Assembly (NCBI RefSeq): GCF_017104965.1
Contig: NZ_JAAGPR010000031.1
Coordinates: 1-64,000 of the forward strand
DNA: 64,000 nucleotides
From: Paraburkholderia sp. Ac-20340
GTDB lineage: Bacteria > Pseudomonadota > Gammaproteobacteria > Burkholderiales > Burkholderiaceae
Direction: 5' to 3'
Shown here in pieces: positions 16,930 through 25,792 of this stretch. Within the stretch, counting starts at the first letter, position 1. Each line of letters begins with the position of its first letter. The notes beneath the pieces were generated by a model, which saw only the letters and a list, made by a program, of their open reading frames with translations, had not been told where the DNA came from and searched no databases. The position numbers and the translations under genes are program-made.

Positions 16930-17281
16930 TCCCACTCCCGATTAGACGTGAAAGCAGTGAACAACCCAACCATCGAAGATTCGATTTAGGGAGCCGGCTA
17001 GTATATCCGGTTTACCCTTAAAAGGGTAGCTAAGTGGCTGATTTTTGCCGGAATTGCGCCAGGATAGCGTTGAGAAGTCGACAGGAATGCATCGCGCGTA
17101 AGGTAGAAATCGCCCGGCAAATGAAGTCAAAGCGAAGTCAAAACGCCGTCAAAACAGCCTTCTGGAACTGATTTGCTGAACGCCCCGTAATGTGGCCGGG
17201 AAGGGACAGAAGCCGGCGAGCGGGGCGGCCTGGGGGCTTTTGCCGTAGAATGTCCGCCTTGTTTCATTTTGGCGACCCCAG
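16930..17281. other. 352-base divergent intergenic region
   Basis: This gap separates the leftward Rieske gene from the rightward xseB. It holds the palindrome-containing promoter of the Rieske gene (17000-17028) and, on the plus strand, a TAGAAT -10-like box at 17246-17251 about 30 bases before xseB, with no good -35. Between them (17029-17245) I see no coding frame with family character and no RNA gene. Confidence 0.6.
17000..17028 (-). promoter_or_regulatory. Promoter/operator of the Rieske gene
   Basis: On the minus strand a TATACT -10 box (17005-17000) lies downstream of the 16-bp palindrome TACCCTTAAAAGGGTA (17013-17028), which covers the expected -35 position. The plus-strand decamer GGTTTACCCT here (17009-17018) is identical to 838-847 in the DUF3563 promoter, hinting at a shared regulator. 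Confidence 0.5.
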
Positions 17282-17593
17282 ATGGCGAAATCCGCATTGA
17301 AAGGCGGCGCAGCGGAAGGCGCAACGGCATCCCAGCCGGCCTCCGCCGAGCCCTTGCCGGAAAGCTACGAAGTCGCGCTGGCGGAACTCGACGCGCTGGT
17401 GGCGCGCATGGAAGGCGGTAGTCTGAGCCTCGAGGAATCGCTGGCCGCGTATCGTCGCGGCGCGGTGCTGGTGAAGTTCTGCCAGCAACAGCTCGAAAAG
17501 GTTGAACAACAGGTGCGCGTGCTCGACGGCGAGACGCTTCGGCCCGTGCCCCTCAATACGACATCCGCAACGGGCGGAGACGACGATCTATGA
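17282..17593 (+). CDS. xseB: Exodeoxyribonuclease VII small subunit
   Basis: A 103-residue protein. The family core is SYEVALAELDALVARMEGGSLSLEESLAAYRRGAVLVKFCQQQLEKVEQQV (split here by reading: residues about 28-80), a two-helix unit that assembles around XseA to form the single-strand exonuclease. An extra alanine-rich N-terminus of about 22 residues precedes the core. It overlaps the start of ispA by four bases (ATGA). Placement ahead of ispA and dxs matches the usual proteobacterial xseB-ispA-dxs order. Confidence 0.93.
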   Translation: MAKSALKGGAAEGATASQPASAEPLPESYEVALAELDALVARMEGGSLSLEESLAAYRRGAVLVKFCQQQLEKVEQQVRVLDGETLRPVPLNTTSATGGDDDL

Positions 17594-18471
17594 ATTTTGA
17601 CCAATGGACCCGGCACGTACTTGACCGGGTCGAGAGCGCGCTCGATCACTATTTGCCGGCTGCCGACGTGCAGCCCGCTCCGCTGCATGACGCCATGCGT
17701 TATGCGGTGATGGGTGGCGGCAAGCGTGTGCGCCCGCTCCTGTGCCATGCCGCAGGCGAACTGACGAACGCAACGCCGGAGGCGCTCGACGCCGCCGCTT
17801 GCGCGCTGGAAATGATCCACGTCTACTCGCTCGTGCATGACGACATGCCCTGCATGGACGACGACGATATGCGTCGTGGCAAACCGACGGTACACGTCAA
17901 ATATGACGAACCGACGGCGCTGCTGGTCGGCGACGCGCTGCAATCGCAGGCCTTCGTCGCGCTGACGTCCGACGTGCTGGACGCGCCGCGTCAGGCTGCG
18001 CTCGTGCGCGAACTCGCGCTGGCGAGCGGCTCGATCGGCATGGCCGGCGGCCAGGCGATCGACCTCGCGAGCGTGGGCCATTCGCTCACGCGCGAGCAGC
18101 TCGAAACGATGCACCGCCTGAAGACCGGCGCGCTGCTGCGCGCCGCGGTCCGCATGGGCGCGGTGGCCGGCGAAACGCCGTCCGCAGACACGCTCGCCGC
18201 GCTGGACAAGTACTCGGCGGCCGTGGGCCTCGCTTTCCAGGTGGTGGACGATATTCTCGATGTGACCGCCGACTCGGCGACCCTGGGCAAGACCGCTGGC
18301 AAGGACGCGAAGGACGGCAAGCCGACCTACGTGTCGATCATCGGTCTGGATGCCTCGCGTGCCCTCGCGCAGCAGTTGCGCGCCGACGCACACGCGGCAC
18401 TCGAACCGTTCGGCGCACGCGCACAGCGCCTCGCCGAACTCGCTGACCTGGTCGTGAACCGGGTTAGCTGA
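17590..18471 (+). CDS. ispA: Farnesyl diphosphate synthase (geranyltranstransferase)
   Basis: A 293-residue prenyltransferase that condenses isopentenyl diphosphate with dimethylallyl and geranyl diphosphate. The first aspartate-rich motif is DDMPCMD (84-90) followed by DDDMRRGKPT; the second is VVDDILDVTADS (about 218-229). GGGKRVRPLL (42-51) binds the diphosphate. The two residues inserted in the first motif are those of bacterial-type enzymes making C15 product. It is translationally coupled to xseB and followed by dxs, so the operon supplies the precursors it then extends. Confidence 0.95.
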   Translation: MNFDQWTRHVLDRVESALDHYLPAADVQPAPLHDAMRYAVMGGGKRVRPLLCHAAGELTNATPEALDAAACALEMIHVYSLVHDDMPCMDDDDMRRGKPTVHVKYDEPTALLVGDALQSQAFVALTSDVLDAPRQAALVRELALASGSIGMAGGQAIDLASVGHSLTREQLETMHRLKTGALLRAAVRMGAVAGETPSADTLAALDKYSAAVGLAFQVVDDILDVTADSATLGKTAGKDAKDGKPTYVSIIGLDASRALAQQLRADAHAALEPFGARAQRLAELADLVVNRVS

Positions 18472-18556
18472 TTGCGCCAACCCGCCCGCGCGCATGAACG
18501 GGAAGTAATGCGCGATAGAAGTGCGGGAGCGCCCGATTTCCTACAATGGAACGACG

Positions 18557-20464
18557 ATGTACGACTTGCTGAAAACCATTGACGACCCGGCGGATTTGCG
18601 CCGCCTCGATCGCCGCCAGTTGCAACCGCTTGCCGACGAACTGCGTGCCTTCGTTCTCGACAGCGTGTCGCAAACGGGCGGCCACCTGTCGTCCAACCTC
18701 GGCACGGTCGAACTGACGATCGCGCTGCATTACGTGTTCGACACGCCGCGCGATCGCATCGTCTGGGACGTGGGCCATCAGACCTATCCCCACAAGATCC
18801 TGACCGGCCGCCGCGACCAGATGTCCACGCTGCGCCAGCTCGGCGGTATTTCCGGTTTCCCGAAGCGGGACGAATCGGAATACGACACCTTCGGCACCGC
18901 GCACTCGAGCACGTCGATTTCGGCGGCGCTCGGCATGGCCGTCGCGAGCAAGCTCAAGGGCGATAACGCCATGGGCATCGCCGTGATCGGCGACGGCGCG
19001 ATGACCGCCGGCATGGCGTTCGAGGCGCTGAACAACGGTGGCGTCGAAGACGACGTGCCGCTGCTCGTGATTCTCAACGACAACGACATGTCGATCTCGC
19101 CGCCCGTCGGCGCACTGAATCGCCACCTCGCGCGCCTGATGTCGGGCCGCTTCTACGCGGCTGCCCGTGCAGGCGTGGAACGCGTGCTGCGTCATGCGCC
19201 GCCGGTGCTCGATCTGGCCCGCAAGCTCGAAGAGCACGCGAAGGGCATGATCGTGCCGGCCACGCTGTTCGAAGAATTCGGCTTCAACTACATCGGCCCG
19301 ATCGACGGTCACGACCTCGATTCGCTGATCCCCACGCTGCAGAACATCAAGGAACTGCGCGGTCCGCAATTCCTGCACGTGGTGACGAAGAAAGGCCAGG
19401 GCTACAAGCTCGCCGAAGCCGACCCGGTCCTGTACCACGGTCCCGGCAAGTTCAACCCGGCCGAAGGCATCAAGCCGTCGACGACACCCGCCAAGAAGAC
19501 TTACACGCAAGTGTTCGGCGAATGGCTGTGCGACGCGGCGGAACTCGACTCGCGCGTGGTCGGCATCACGCCGGCAATGCGCGAAGGCTCGGGCATGGTC
19601 GAATTCGAAAAGCGCTTCCCGGATCGCTACTTCGACGTGGGCATCGCCGAGCAGCACGCGGTGACGTTTGCGGGCGGTCTGGCTGCGGAAGGCATGAAGC
19701 CGGTGGTCGCGATCTACTCGACCTTCCTGCAACGCGCCTATGACCAGCTGATCCACGATGTCGCGCTGCAGAACCTGCCGGTCGTGTTCGCAATCGACCG
19801 TGCCGGCCTCGTCGGCGCGGACGGTGCAACGCACGCGGGCGCGTACGATCTCGCCTTCATGCGCTGCATCCCGAAGATGATGATCATGGCGGCGTCGGAC
19901 GAAAACGAATGCCGTCAGATGCTCTACACGGCGCTCCAGCAGGATTGCCCGACGGCCGTGCGTTACGCGCGCGGTGCAGGCACGGGCGTGGCGACCGTCA
20001 AGCAGATGGCTGCGCTGCCGGTCGGCAAGGGCGAAGTGCGCCGCGAAAGCAGCGCGCCGGCAGGCAAGCGTGTGGCGATCCTCGCGTTCGGCACGATGGT
20101 TGCGCCGTCGCTGGCTGCTGCGGAAGAACTGGACGCCACCGTGGCGAACATGCGCTTCGTGAAGCCGGTCGACGCGGAACTCATCAAGCAGCTCGCCGAG
20201 ACGCACGATTACCTCGTGACCGTCGAAGAAGGCTGCATCATGGGCGGCGCGGGTTCGGCCTGCGTCGAATCCCTGCTTGAAAGTGGGGTTATCAAGCCCG
20301 TACTACAATTGGGCCTTCCCGACACCTTCATCGATCACGGCGATCCGGCGAAGTTGCTGGCGGGCGTCGGCCTCGACGCGGCAGGTATCGCGAAGTCCAT
20401 TCGCGAACGCTTCCTCGAAGGCGCGGCGAACGCGTCGGGCAAGTCGGTGATGCGCGTCGCTTAA
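18557..20464 (+). CDS. dxs: 1-deoxy-D-xylulose-5-phosphate synthase
   Basis: A 635-residue thiamine-diphosphate enzyme that joins pyruvate and glyceraldehyde 3-phosphate in the first step of the MEP isoprenoid pathway. The ThDP motif is GDGAMTAGMAFEAL to LNDN (GDG-x25-NDN type), with the conserved SSTSISAALGMA before it. The central IAEQHAVTFAGGLA holds the catalytic glutamate, and the C-terminal transketolase domain begins about residue 495. Start MYDLLKTIDDP was chosen because it matches the family N-terminus. It follows ispA by 85 bases. Confidence 0.96.
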   Translation: MYDLLKTIDDPADLRRLDRRQLQPLADELRAFVLDSVSQTGGHLSSNLGTVELTIALHYVFDTPRDRIVWDVGHQTYPHKILTGRRDQMSTLRQLGGISGFPKRDESEYDTFGTAHSSTSISAALGMAVASKLKGDNAMGIAVIGDGAMTAGMAFEALNNGGVEDDVPLLVILNDNDMSISPPVGALNRHLARLMSGRFYAAARAGVERVLRHAPPVLDLARKLEEHAKGMIVPATLFEEFGFNYIGPIDGHDLDSLIPTLQNIKELRGPQFLHVVTKKGQGYKLAEADPVLYHGPGKFNPAEGIKPSTTPAKKTYTQVFGEWLCDAAELDSRVVGITPAMREGSGMVEFEKRFPDRYFDVGIAEQHAVTFAGGLAAEGMKPVVAIYSTFLQRAYDQLIHDVALQNLPVVFAIDRAGLVGADGATHAGAYDLAFMRCIPKMMIMAASDENECRQMLYTALQQDCPTAVRYARGAGTGVATVKQMAALPVGKGEVRRESSAPAGKRVAILAFGTMVAPSLAAAEELDATVANMRFVKPVDAELIKQLAETHDYLVTVEEGCIMGGAGSACVESLLESGVIKPVLQLGLPDTFIDHGDPAKLLAGVGLDAAGIAKSIRERFLEGAANASGKSVMRVA

Positions 20465-20508
20465 GCGGCGGCATCGTCGCTCAAGCACCAACACCTTGAA
20501 CCGTCGAG

Positions 20509-20556
20509 CGGGGTTTTCGCCCCGTTCGCCAGCGAGCGCCGGCACATGCCGGCGCT
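20509..20556 (+). terminator. Tandem hairpins between dxs and folE2
   Basis: The first hairpin, CGGGG (20509-20513) with CCCCG (20520-20524), is short; the second, AGCGCCGGC (20535-20543) with GCCGGCGCT (20548-20556), is a perfect 9-bp stem with an ACAT loop. Neither has a long T-run, so they may attenuate rather than end dxs transcription before folE2. Confidence 0.45.
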
Positions 20557-20599
20557 TGCCATTTGCGCGCCCCAATTGGTGCGACTTGAGGATAAGAAC

Positions 20600-21406
20600 A
20601 TGAATCAGATGAACCCGGCTTTCGTGATGCCGGACGTGCAAAGCTCCGTCGATACCCGTCAGATCGTGATCCAGCGTGTAGGCGTGAAGGGTGTGCGCCA
20701 TCCGCTGACGGTGAAAACGGGCGCGGGTGACGTCCAGCCGAGCGTCGGCACGTGGAATCTCGACGTTCATCTGCCTGCGGACCAGAAGGGCACGCACATG
20801 TCGCGTTTCGTCGCGCTGCTCGAAGAGAACAAGGCGCCGCTCGAACCGGCTACGTTCCGCTCGATGCTGACCGCGATGCTCGCGAAGCTCGAATCGCAGG
20901 CAGGTCGTATCGAGGTGTCGTTCCCGTACTTCGTGAAGAAGGTCGCGCCGGTGTCTGGCGTGGAAAGTCTGCTGGACTACGAAGTGACGCTCACGGGCGA
21001 CGCCCGCGACGGCGTCACGCGCCTGTTCCTCAAGGTGCTGGTGCCGGTGACGAGCCTGTGCCCGTGCTCGAAGAAGATCTCGCAGTACGGCGCGCACAAC
21101 CAGCGCTCGCACGTGACGATCGATGTGGAATTCGACGGCGATCTGCCGGTGGAAGACCTCATCGTCATCGCCGAGCAGGAAGCGTCGTGCGAACTGTGGG
21201 GCCTGCTCAAGCGCCCGGACGAAAAGTTCGTGACCGAGCGTGCCTACGAAAATCCGAAGTTCGTGGAAGACCTCGTGCGTGACGTGGCCGTGCGCCTGAA
21301 CGCCGACGCGCGCGTGATCGCCTATACGCTCGAAGCCGAAAACTTCGAGTCGATTCACAATCACAGCGCCTATGCAGTGATCGAGCACGACAAGCGTGCA
21401 GCGTAA
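20600..21406 (+). CDS. folE2: GTP cyclohydrolase FolE2 (type IB)
   Basis: A 268-residue enzyme that converts GTP to 7,8-dihydroneopterin triphosphate for folate and queuosine synthesis. The FolE2-specific KGTHMSRF (63-70) and the metal-site cysteine in LCPCSKKISQYGAHNQRS (153-170, Cys154) are present, as is EQEASCELWGLLKRPDEK. FolE2 enzymes work with metals other than zinc, and in many bacteria replace FolE under zinc limitation. No Zur-like site is obvious upstream. GAGGATAAG precedes the ATG. A perfect terminator follows. Confidence 0.94.
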   Translation: MNQMNPAFVMPDVQSSVDTRQIVIQRVGVKGVRHPLTVKTGAGDVQPSVGTWNLDVHLPADQKGTHMSRFVALLEENKAPLEPATFRSMLTAMLAKLESQAGRIEVSFPYFVKKVAPVSGVESLLDYEVTLTGDARDGVTRLFLKVLVPVTSLCPCSKKISQYGAHNQRSHVTIDVEFDGDLPVEDLIVIAEQEASCELWGLLKRPDEKFVTERAYENPKFVEDLVRDVAVRLNADARVIAYTLEAENFESIHNHSAYAVIEHDKRAA

Positions 21407-21430
21407 TGGTTGAGCGTGTTGTGTCGCTTT

Positions 21431-21456
21431 AAAAAACCGCCTTCGGGCGGTTTTTT
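21431..21456. terminator. Terminator after folE2
   Basis: A textbook hairpin: CCGCC (21437-21441), a TTCG tetraloop and GGCGG (21446-21450), flanked by six A's and six T's, so it can work in both directions. Confidence 0.9.
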
Positions 21457-21573
21457 ATTGGGCGCGCAGCTGCGCCGGAAATTTGATTTGTCGCTGGCTG
21501 TGCATTTGATGCAAGCCTTGCGTGTTTCGAGACGGTGATAAAAAAGCGACCTCTTTCTCGACACACAATAGCA

Positions 21574-22641
21574 ATGACGACCACAGCCACACCGGGGAAA
21601 TCTGTCGATGCCGCATTGACGGACCGCTCGCGCGATCTTGTGATTTATCACTTCTACGAACGGGATGCGGTCTACATCCGCAATTTCGCGCACTTTCTTT
21701 TATTCGCTTATTCGACCGATTGCGATTTTGTGATCGTGGTGGCGGGCTCGCACACCATCGATCTGCCGCAGCGCCCGAATGTTCGATATATTTTTTCGGA
21801 AAACAAGAATAACGATTACGGCGGCTATTGCGCCGCCATGACGGAACTCGGCAGCGACATTTCGAATTACGACACGGTGTTCTTCGTCAATGCGTCCGTG
21901 CGCGGCCCGTTTCTGCCGCCGTTCGCGATGCAGGGTTGGAGACGAGTATTCGCGCGGAAGCTGACCGGCAACATCGGTCTGGTGGGGTCGACGATCAACA
22001 TCCTGTCGGAGCGTTCGCCGCATTCCAGTCAATACAAGGCGAAATACGGCGGCTGCGTGCCATTTTCCCATGTGCAGACCATGGCCTACGCCTTGTCAAA
22101 AGACGCGTTGCATTTCTTGCGGGAAAGCGGCTTTTACACTGAGCGGGAGGCACTCAGTAAAGACGAGGTGATTCTGGATTACGAGATTCGCCTGTCGCAA
22201 CTCTTGTTGAAGAACGGCTGGAATATCACCGCACTTTTGCCGGAGTACGATTCAATCGACTATCGCAAGCCGCACGCCGAGATCAATCGCGTTTCAGTCG
22301 GCGGCGATCCTAACTGGGCTTCGAGTTATTTCGGGCGGGCCGCGCATCCATTCGAAGTGCTATTCATCAAATCGAGTCGCGGCATATTCAGTGCCGCGCA
22401 TTTCGACCGGCTTGCCTATAGCGCGCTTTGCCGGGAAAGGCCGAATGTCGAGTGGCGCAACGGCAAAATCATCGCCGACTACAAAGCGATGCTCGAATCG
22501 ATTCCTTCGCTTTCCGATGTCGTGCCCGTTTCGGGCGAAGAGTATTCGATGGAACACATCCTGCGCATGACCGCAGCCATGCTCGAACAGATACCGCTCA
22601 CGCGCGGTATCGTTGGCAACATGCTGAATCGGCTGGGCTGA
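21574..22641 (+). CDS. Putative glycosyltransferase-like protein
   Basis: About 355 residues, soluble and mixed alpha/beta. The N-terminal part reads like a GT-A type glycosyltransferase, with strand DLVIYHFYERDAVYIRN, the stretch ENKNNDYGGYCAAM and the stretch YDTVFFVNASVRGPFLPPF, a motif seen in surface-polysaccharide glycosyltransferase-like proteins. A later GLVGSTINI and KDEVILDYEIRLSQLLL also fit. No classic DXD is clear. The start is uncertain: GTG 21535 is also possible. It is bordered by a terminator and the convergent tsaD, has no sugar genes nearby and is less GC-rich than its neighbours, so it is probably an imported single gene. Confidence 0.55.
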   Translation: MTTTATPGKSVDAALTDRSRDLVIYHFYERDAVYIRNFAHFLLFAYSTDCDFVIVVAGSHTIDLPQRPNVRYIFSENKNNDYGGYCAAMTELGSDISNYDTVFFVNASVRGPFLPPFAMQGWRRVFARKLTGNIGLVGSTINILSERSPHSSQYKAKYGGCVPFSHVQTMAYALSKDALHFLRESGFYTEREALSKDEVILDYEIRLSQLLLKNGWNITALLPEYDSIDYRKPHAEINRVSVGGDPNWASSYFGRAAHPFEVLFIKSSRGIFSAAHFDRLAYSALCRERPNVEWRNGKIIADYKAMLESIPSLSDVVPVSGEEYSMEHILRMTAAMLEQIPLTRGIVGNMLNRLG

Positions 22642-22665
22642 CGATGCGGTGCATCGCCAACCGCA

Positions 22666-23694
22666 TTACTGCTGCGCGAGCGACGTCAGATCCCAGCGCG
22701 GCTTGACCGTGAACGCGTAGTCGTGCGTCGCCTGATCGGGCCAGCGTTGCAGGCGCAGCGCACCCGCCAGCGCGATCATCGCGCCGTTGTCGGTGCACAG
22801 CGAGAGATCGGGGTAATGCACTTCGAAGCCGCGTTTTTGCGCCGCCGCCGACAGTTTCTCGCGCAACTGTTTGTTCGCGCCCACGCCGCCCGCCACCACG
22901 AGCCGCTTCATCTTCGTCTGCTTGAGCGCGGCCAGCGACTTCGCAGCCAGCACGTCCACAGCCGCATCGACAAAACCGCGCGCAATATCGGCCTTGCCCT
23001 GTTCGCAGATATTCGGCCCGAGCTTCTTCACATGCGTGAGCACCGCGGTTTTCAGGCCGCTGAAGCTGAAGTCCAGATCGCCCGAATGCAGCATCGGGCG
23101 CGGCAATTCGATGGCGCCCGGCGTGCCGAATTCGGCAAGACGCGACACTTCCGGCCCGCCCGGATAACCGAGTCCCAGCAGCTTGGCGGTCTTGTCGAAG
23201 GCTTCGCCGGCGGCGTCGTCCAGCGTTTCGCCGAGCGTTTCGTACACGCCTACGTCGGTTACACGCATCAGCTGCGTGTGGCCGCCGGAAACCAGCAGCG
23301 CGACGAACGGGAAGGGCGGTGGCGCATCCACGAGCAGCGGCGAGAGCAGATGCCCTTCCAGATGGTGAATGCCGACCGTCGGCCGGTTCCACGCCATCGC
23401 GAGCGCGTTGGCGATGCTCGCGCCGACCAGCAGCGCGCCAGCGAGGCCCGGGCCTTGCGTGAAGGCGATGGCGTCGACGTCGCTGCGCGCGGCGCCGCTT
23501 TTCTCGAGCACCTCTTCGAGCAGCGGCAGGGCGCGGCGGATGTGGTCGCGCGAAGCCAGTTCGGGCACGACGCCGCCGTACTCGCGATGCATGGCGATCT
23601 GCGAATGCAGCGCGTGCGCGAGCAGGCCGCGCTCGCTGTCATAGAGCGCGAGGCCGGTTTCGTCGCAGGAGCTTTCGATGCCGAGAACGAGCAT
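22666..23694 (-). CDS. tsaD: tRNA N6-threonylcarbamoyladenosine transferase
   Basis: A 342-residue Kae1/Qri7/TsaD protein that transfers the threonylcarbamoyl group to A37 of tRNAs reading ANN codons, together with TsaB, TsaC and TsaE. The iron/zinc ligands H111 and H115 (HHLEGH) are present, along with the N-terminal LGIESSCDETG, LVSGGHTQLM and the C-terminal CTDNGAMIA. Start MLVLGIESS is the family start; a 14-residue upstream extension is not. It is convergent with the putative glycosyltransferase gene and divergent from the flavoprotein gene. Confidence 0.96.
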   Translation of the reverse strand: MLVLGIESSCDETGLALYDSERGLLAHALHSQIAMHREYGGVVPELASRDHIRRALPLLEEVLEKSGAARSDVDAIAFTQGPGLAGALLVGASIANALAMAWNRPTVGIHHLEGHLLSPLLVDAPPPFPFVALLVSGGHTQLMRVTDVGVYETLGETLDDAAGEAFDKTAKLLGLGYPGGPEVSRLAEFGTPGAIELPRPMLHSGDLDFSFSGLKTAVLTHVKKLGPNICEQGKADIARGFVDAAVDVLAAKSLAALKQTKMKRLVVAGGVGANKQLREKLSAAAQKRGFEVHYPDLSLCTDNGAMIALAGALRLQRWPDQATHDYAFTVKPRWDLTSLAQQ

Positions 23695-23912
23695 GGTGTG
23701 GCGTGCGACGGTGCGCGAAGCCGGTCCGAAGACCATAGCCGGAGCAAAAACCGTCGCTAAATCAAAGTGAAAGGGAACCCCAAAGTATAGCAGTGCGCGT
23801 GCGAGCCGGCTTGCGCTCTGGGTCGGTTGGACAATGGCGCAAAGTCAGGTGCCCGATGAGCGCGCGTGAGCCAGTCCGGGCCCGGCCAGGCCACCGCGCG
23901 CTGGCGCGCAGG

Positions 23913-23918
23913 TAGAAT
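23913..23918 (+). promoter_or_regulatory. TAGAAT box just before a start codon
   Basis: A TAGAAT -10-like hexamer lies only seven bases upstream of the ATG at 23926. If used, transcription would begin at or near the start codon and give a leaderless message. No good -35 box is seen at 16-18 bp. Confidence 0.3.
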
Positions 23919-23925
23919 GCGCGCC

Positions 23926-25149
23926 ATGGAATCATTTGACATCGCCGTAATCGGCGCAGGGGCGGCCGGCATGATGAGCGCGGCGGTGGCGGGCCAGCAG
24001 GGCCGCCGCGTGGCGCTGATCGACCACGCTCCGCGCCTCGCGGAAAAAATCCGCATCTCCGGCGGCGGCCGCTGCAATTTCACGAATCTGCACGCAAGCC
24101 CTGCCAATTACCTCTCGAACAACCCGCATTTCTGCCGTTCGGCACTGGCGCGTTACACGCCGCGCGACTTCATGGCGCTGCTGCGCCAGCATCGCGTGAC
24201 CTGGCACGAGAAGCACAAGGGCCAGCTGTTTTGCGATCAGTCCAGCGAAGCGATCATCGACGTCCTGCGCGCGGAATGCGACGCCGGGAAGGTCGCATGG
24301 CGCCGCCCGCTGCCGGTCGAGGACGTCGCGCACGCCGACGGCACCGGCTTCACGCTCGGCACCCCGCAAGGCCCGATCCGCGCGAAGGCGCTGGTGATCG
24401 CCACGGGCGGTCTGTCGATTCCGAAGATCGGCGCGACCGATTTTGCGTATCGCGTGGCGAAGCAATTCGGCCACAAGCTCATCGATACGCGGCCCGCGCT
24501 GGTGCCGCTGACTTTCGCGCAGCAGGAATGGGCGCCGTATGTGCCGCTTTCGGGCGTTTCGCTCGATGTCCATGTGGCGACCGGCGAGCGCAAGACCGGC
24601 GGCGCGTTCGACGAAGACCTGCTGTTCACGCATCGCGGCCTGTCCGGCCCGGGCGTGCTGCAGATTTCGAGCTTCTGGCAGCCTGGTCAGCCGATCCGCG
24701 TGAACCTGCTGCCCGATCGCGACGCCACCGAGGCGCTGATCGAAGCGAAAGGGACGACGAAACGCCAGATCGGCAACCTGCTCGCCGAATGGGTGCCCGC
24801 GCGCCTCGCGCATGCCTGGCTCGAAACGCATGGCGTGCCGCTCGATGCGCGCCTTGCCGATCTGCCGGACAAAACGCTGCGCCGCATCGGCGAAGGGCTG
24901 TCGCAATGGACGCTAACGCCGACCGGCACCGAAGGCTACAAGAAGGCCGAAGTGACGCGCGGCGGCGTGGATACGCGTGAACTCTCGTCGGCGACGATGA
25001 TGAGCCAGCGCGTGCCGGGCCTCTATTTCGTGGGCGAAGCGGTGGACGTGACGGGCTGGCTCGGCGGCTACAACTTCCAGTGGGCGTGGGCGTCGGGTGT
25101 GGCGGCGGGTGAAGCTGCCGCGGAATTTGCAGCGAACGGCAGCGTCTGA
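23926..25149 (+). CDS. BaiN/HI0933-type FAD-dependent oxidoreductase
   Basis: A 407-residue flavoprotein. The dinucleotide-binding motif AVIGAGAAGMMSA (about 7-19) and the family signature KIRISGGGRCNFTN (about 40-53) are clear, as is the late LYFVGEAVDVTGWLGGYNFQWAWASG, which closes the FAD site. Family members include BaiN of bile-acid metabolism, but most have no known substrate. The length is normal. No Shine-Dalgarno sequence is seen, in line with possible leaderless translation. It is divergent from tsaD. Confidence 0.9.
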   Translation: MESFDIAVIGAGAAGMMSAAVAGQQGRRVALIDHAPRLAEKIRISGGGRCNFTNLHASPANYLSNNPHFCRSALARYTPRDFMALLRQHRVTWHEKHKGQLFCDQSSEAIIDVLRAECDAGKVAWRRPLPVEDVAHADGTGFTLGTPQGPIRAKALVIATGGLSIPKIGATDFAYRVAKQFGHKLIDTRPALVPLTFAQQEWAPYVPLSGVSLDVHVATGERKTGGAFDEDLLFTHRGLSGPGVLQISSFWQPGQPIRVNLLPDRDATEALIEAKGTTKRQIGNLLAEWVPARLAHAWLETHGVPLDARLADLPDKTLRRIGEGLSQWTLTPTGTEGYKKAEVTRGGVDTRELSSATMMSQRVPGLYFVGEAVDVTGWLGGYNFQWAWASGVAAGEAAAEFAANGSV

Positions 25150-25289
25150 CCGACCCCGGCCAGCCTCGTTATGGGGCCGTCGGGATTGTCTCCGGCAGAC
25201 GCGCTAAATCCGCGCTGCGCCAGTCTGAGCGGGCCTCTGCGGCATTCGGGTTTTCCTTCCGGCGGCCTCACAATGGTCTGGCCCGGAAC

Positions 25290-25298
25290 TGCTATACT
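25290..25298 (+). promoter_or_regulatory. Extended -10 promoter of rpsU
   Basis: TGCTATACT is an extended -10 element (TGn plus TATACT, 25293-25298), 33 bases before the rpsU start. The -35 region is poor, which is compatible with an extended -10 promoter. Confidence 0.5.
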
Positions 25299-25330
25299 GG
25301 CTTTCTTTACCCTTGATCCGTTATTGGAAA

Positions 25331-25543
25331 ATGACGACCATCCGCGTAAAAGAAAACGAACCTTTTGAAGTGGCCATGCGCCGCTTCAAGCGCACGATCG
25401 AGAAGAACGGCCTGCTGACCGAACTTCGCGCGCGTGAGTTTTACGAAAAGCCCACGGCTGAACGTAAGCGCAAGAAGGCGGCGGCGGTGAAGCGCCATTT
25501 CAAGCGCATTCGCAGCCAGACGCTGCCGAAAAAGATGTACTGA
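25331..25543 (+). CDS. rpsU: 30S ribosomal protein S21
   Basis: A 70-residue, strongly basic protein, MTTIRVKENEPFEVAMRRFKR at the start and an RSQTLPKKMY end, matching bacterial S21, which binds near the anti-Shine-Dalgarno end of 16S rRNA and aids initiation. It heads the macromolecular synthesis block rpsU-yqeY-dnaG-rpoD, but a strong terminator follows it, so most transcripts probably end here and the downstream genes depend on read-through or on their own promoters. Confidence 0.95.
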   Translation: MTTIRVKENEPFEVAMRRFKRTIEKNGLLTELRAREFYEKPTAERKRKKAAAVKRHFKRIRSQTLPKKMY

Positions 25544-25661
25544 TTTCGACGCCGCCGTGGTTTTTCCTCAATCCGGAAATCTCACGGCGACGCAGACAGC
25601 GCGGCTGCGCAAGCGCGGCGCTGTTCCTCTGGTGTGGTCGCATCAGGCCGAACCCGCACCG

Positions 25662-25693
25662 ACCCGCCTGGAAACGCTTCCAGGCGGGTTTTT
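25662..25693 (+). terminator. Terminator after rpsU
   Basis: ACCCGCCTGGAA (25662-25673) and TTCCAGGCGGGT (25678-25689) form a perfect 12-bp stem with an ACGC loop and a TTTT tail. It uncouples abundant rpsU mRNA from dnaG and rpoD, as known in other proteobacteria. Confidence 0.9.
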
Positions 25694-25792
25694 GCATTCC
25701 TGCGATGCTTCGGTACGATGTTCAGCCTGAGCGGCTGCGCTGCCCGGTCAACGACCGGGATTGTGCAACCCCAACGCATTTTCAGGTGAGTG

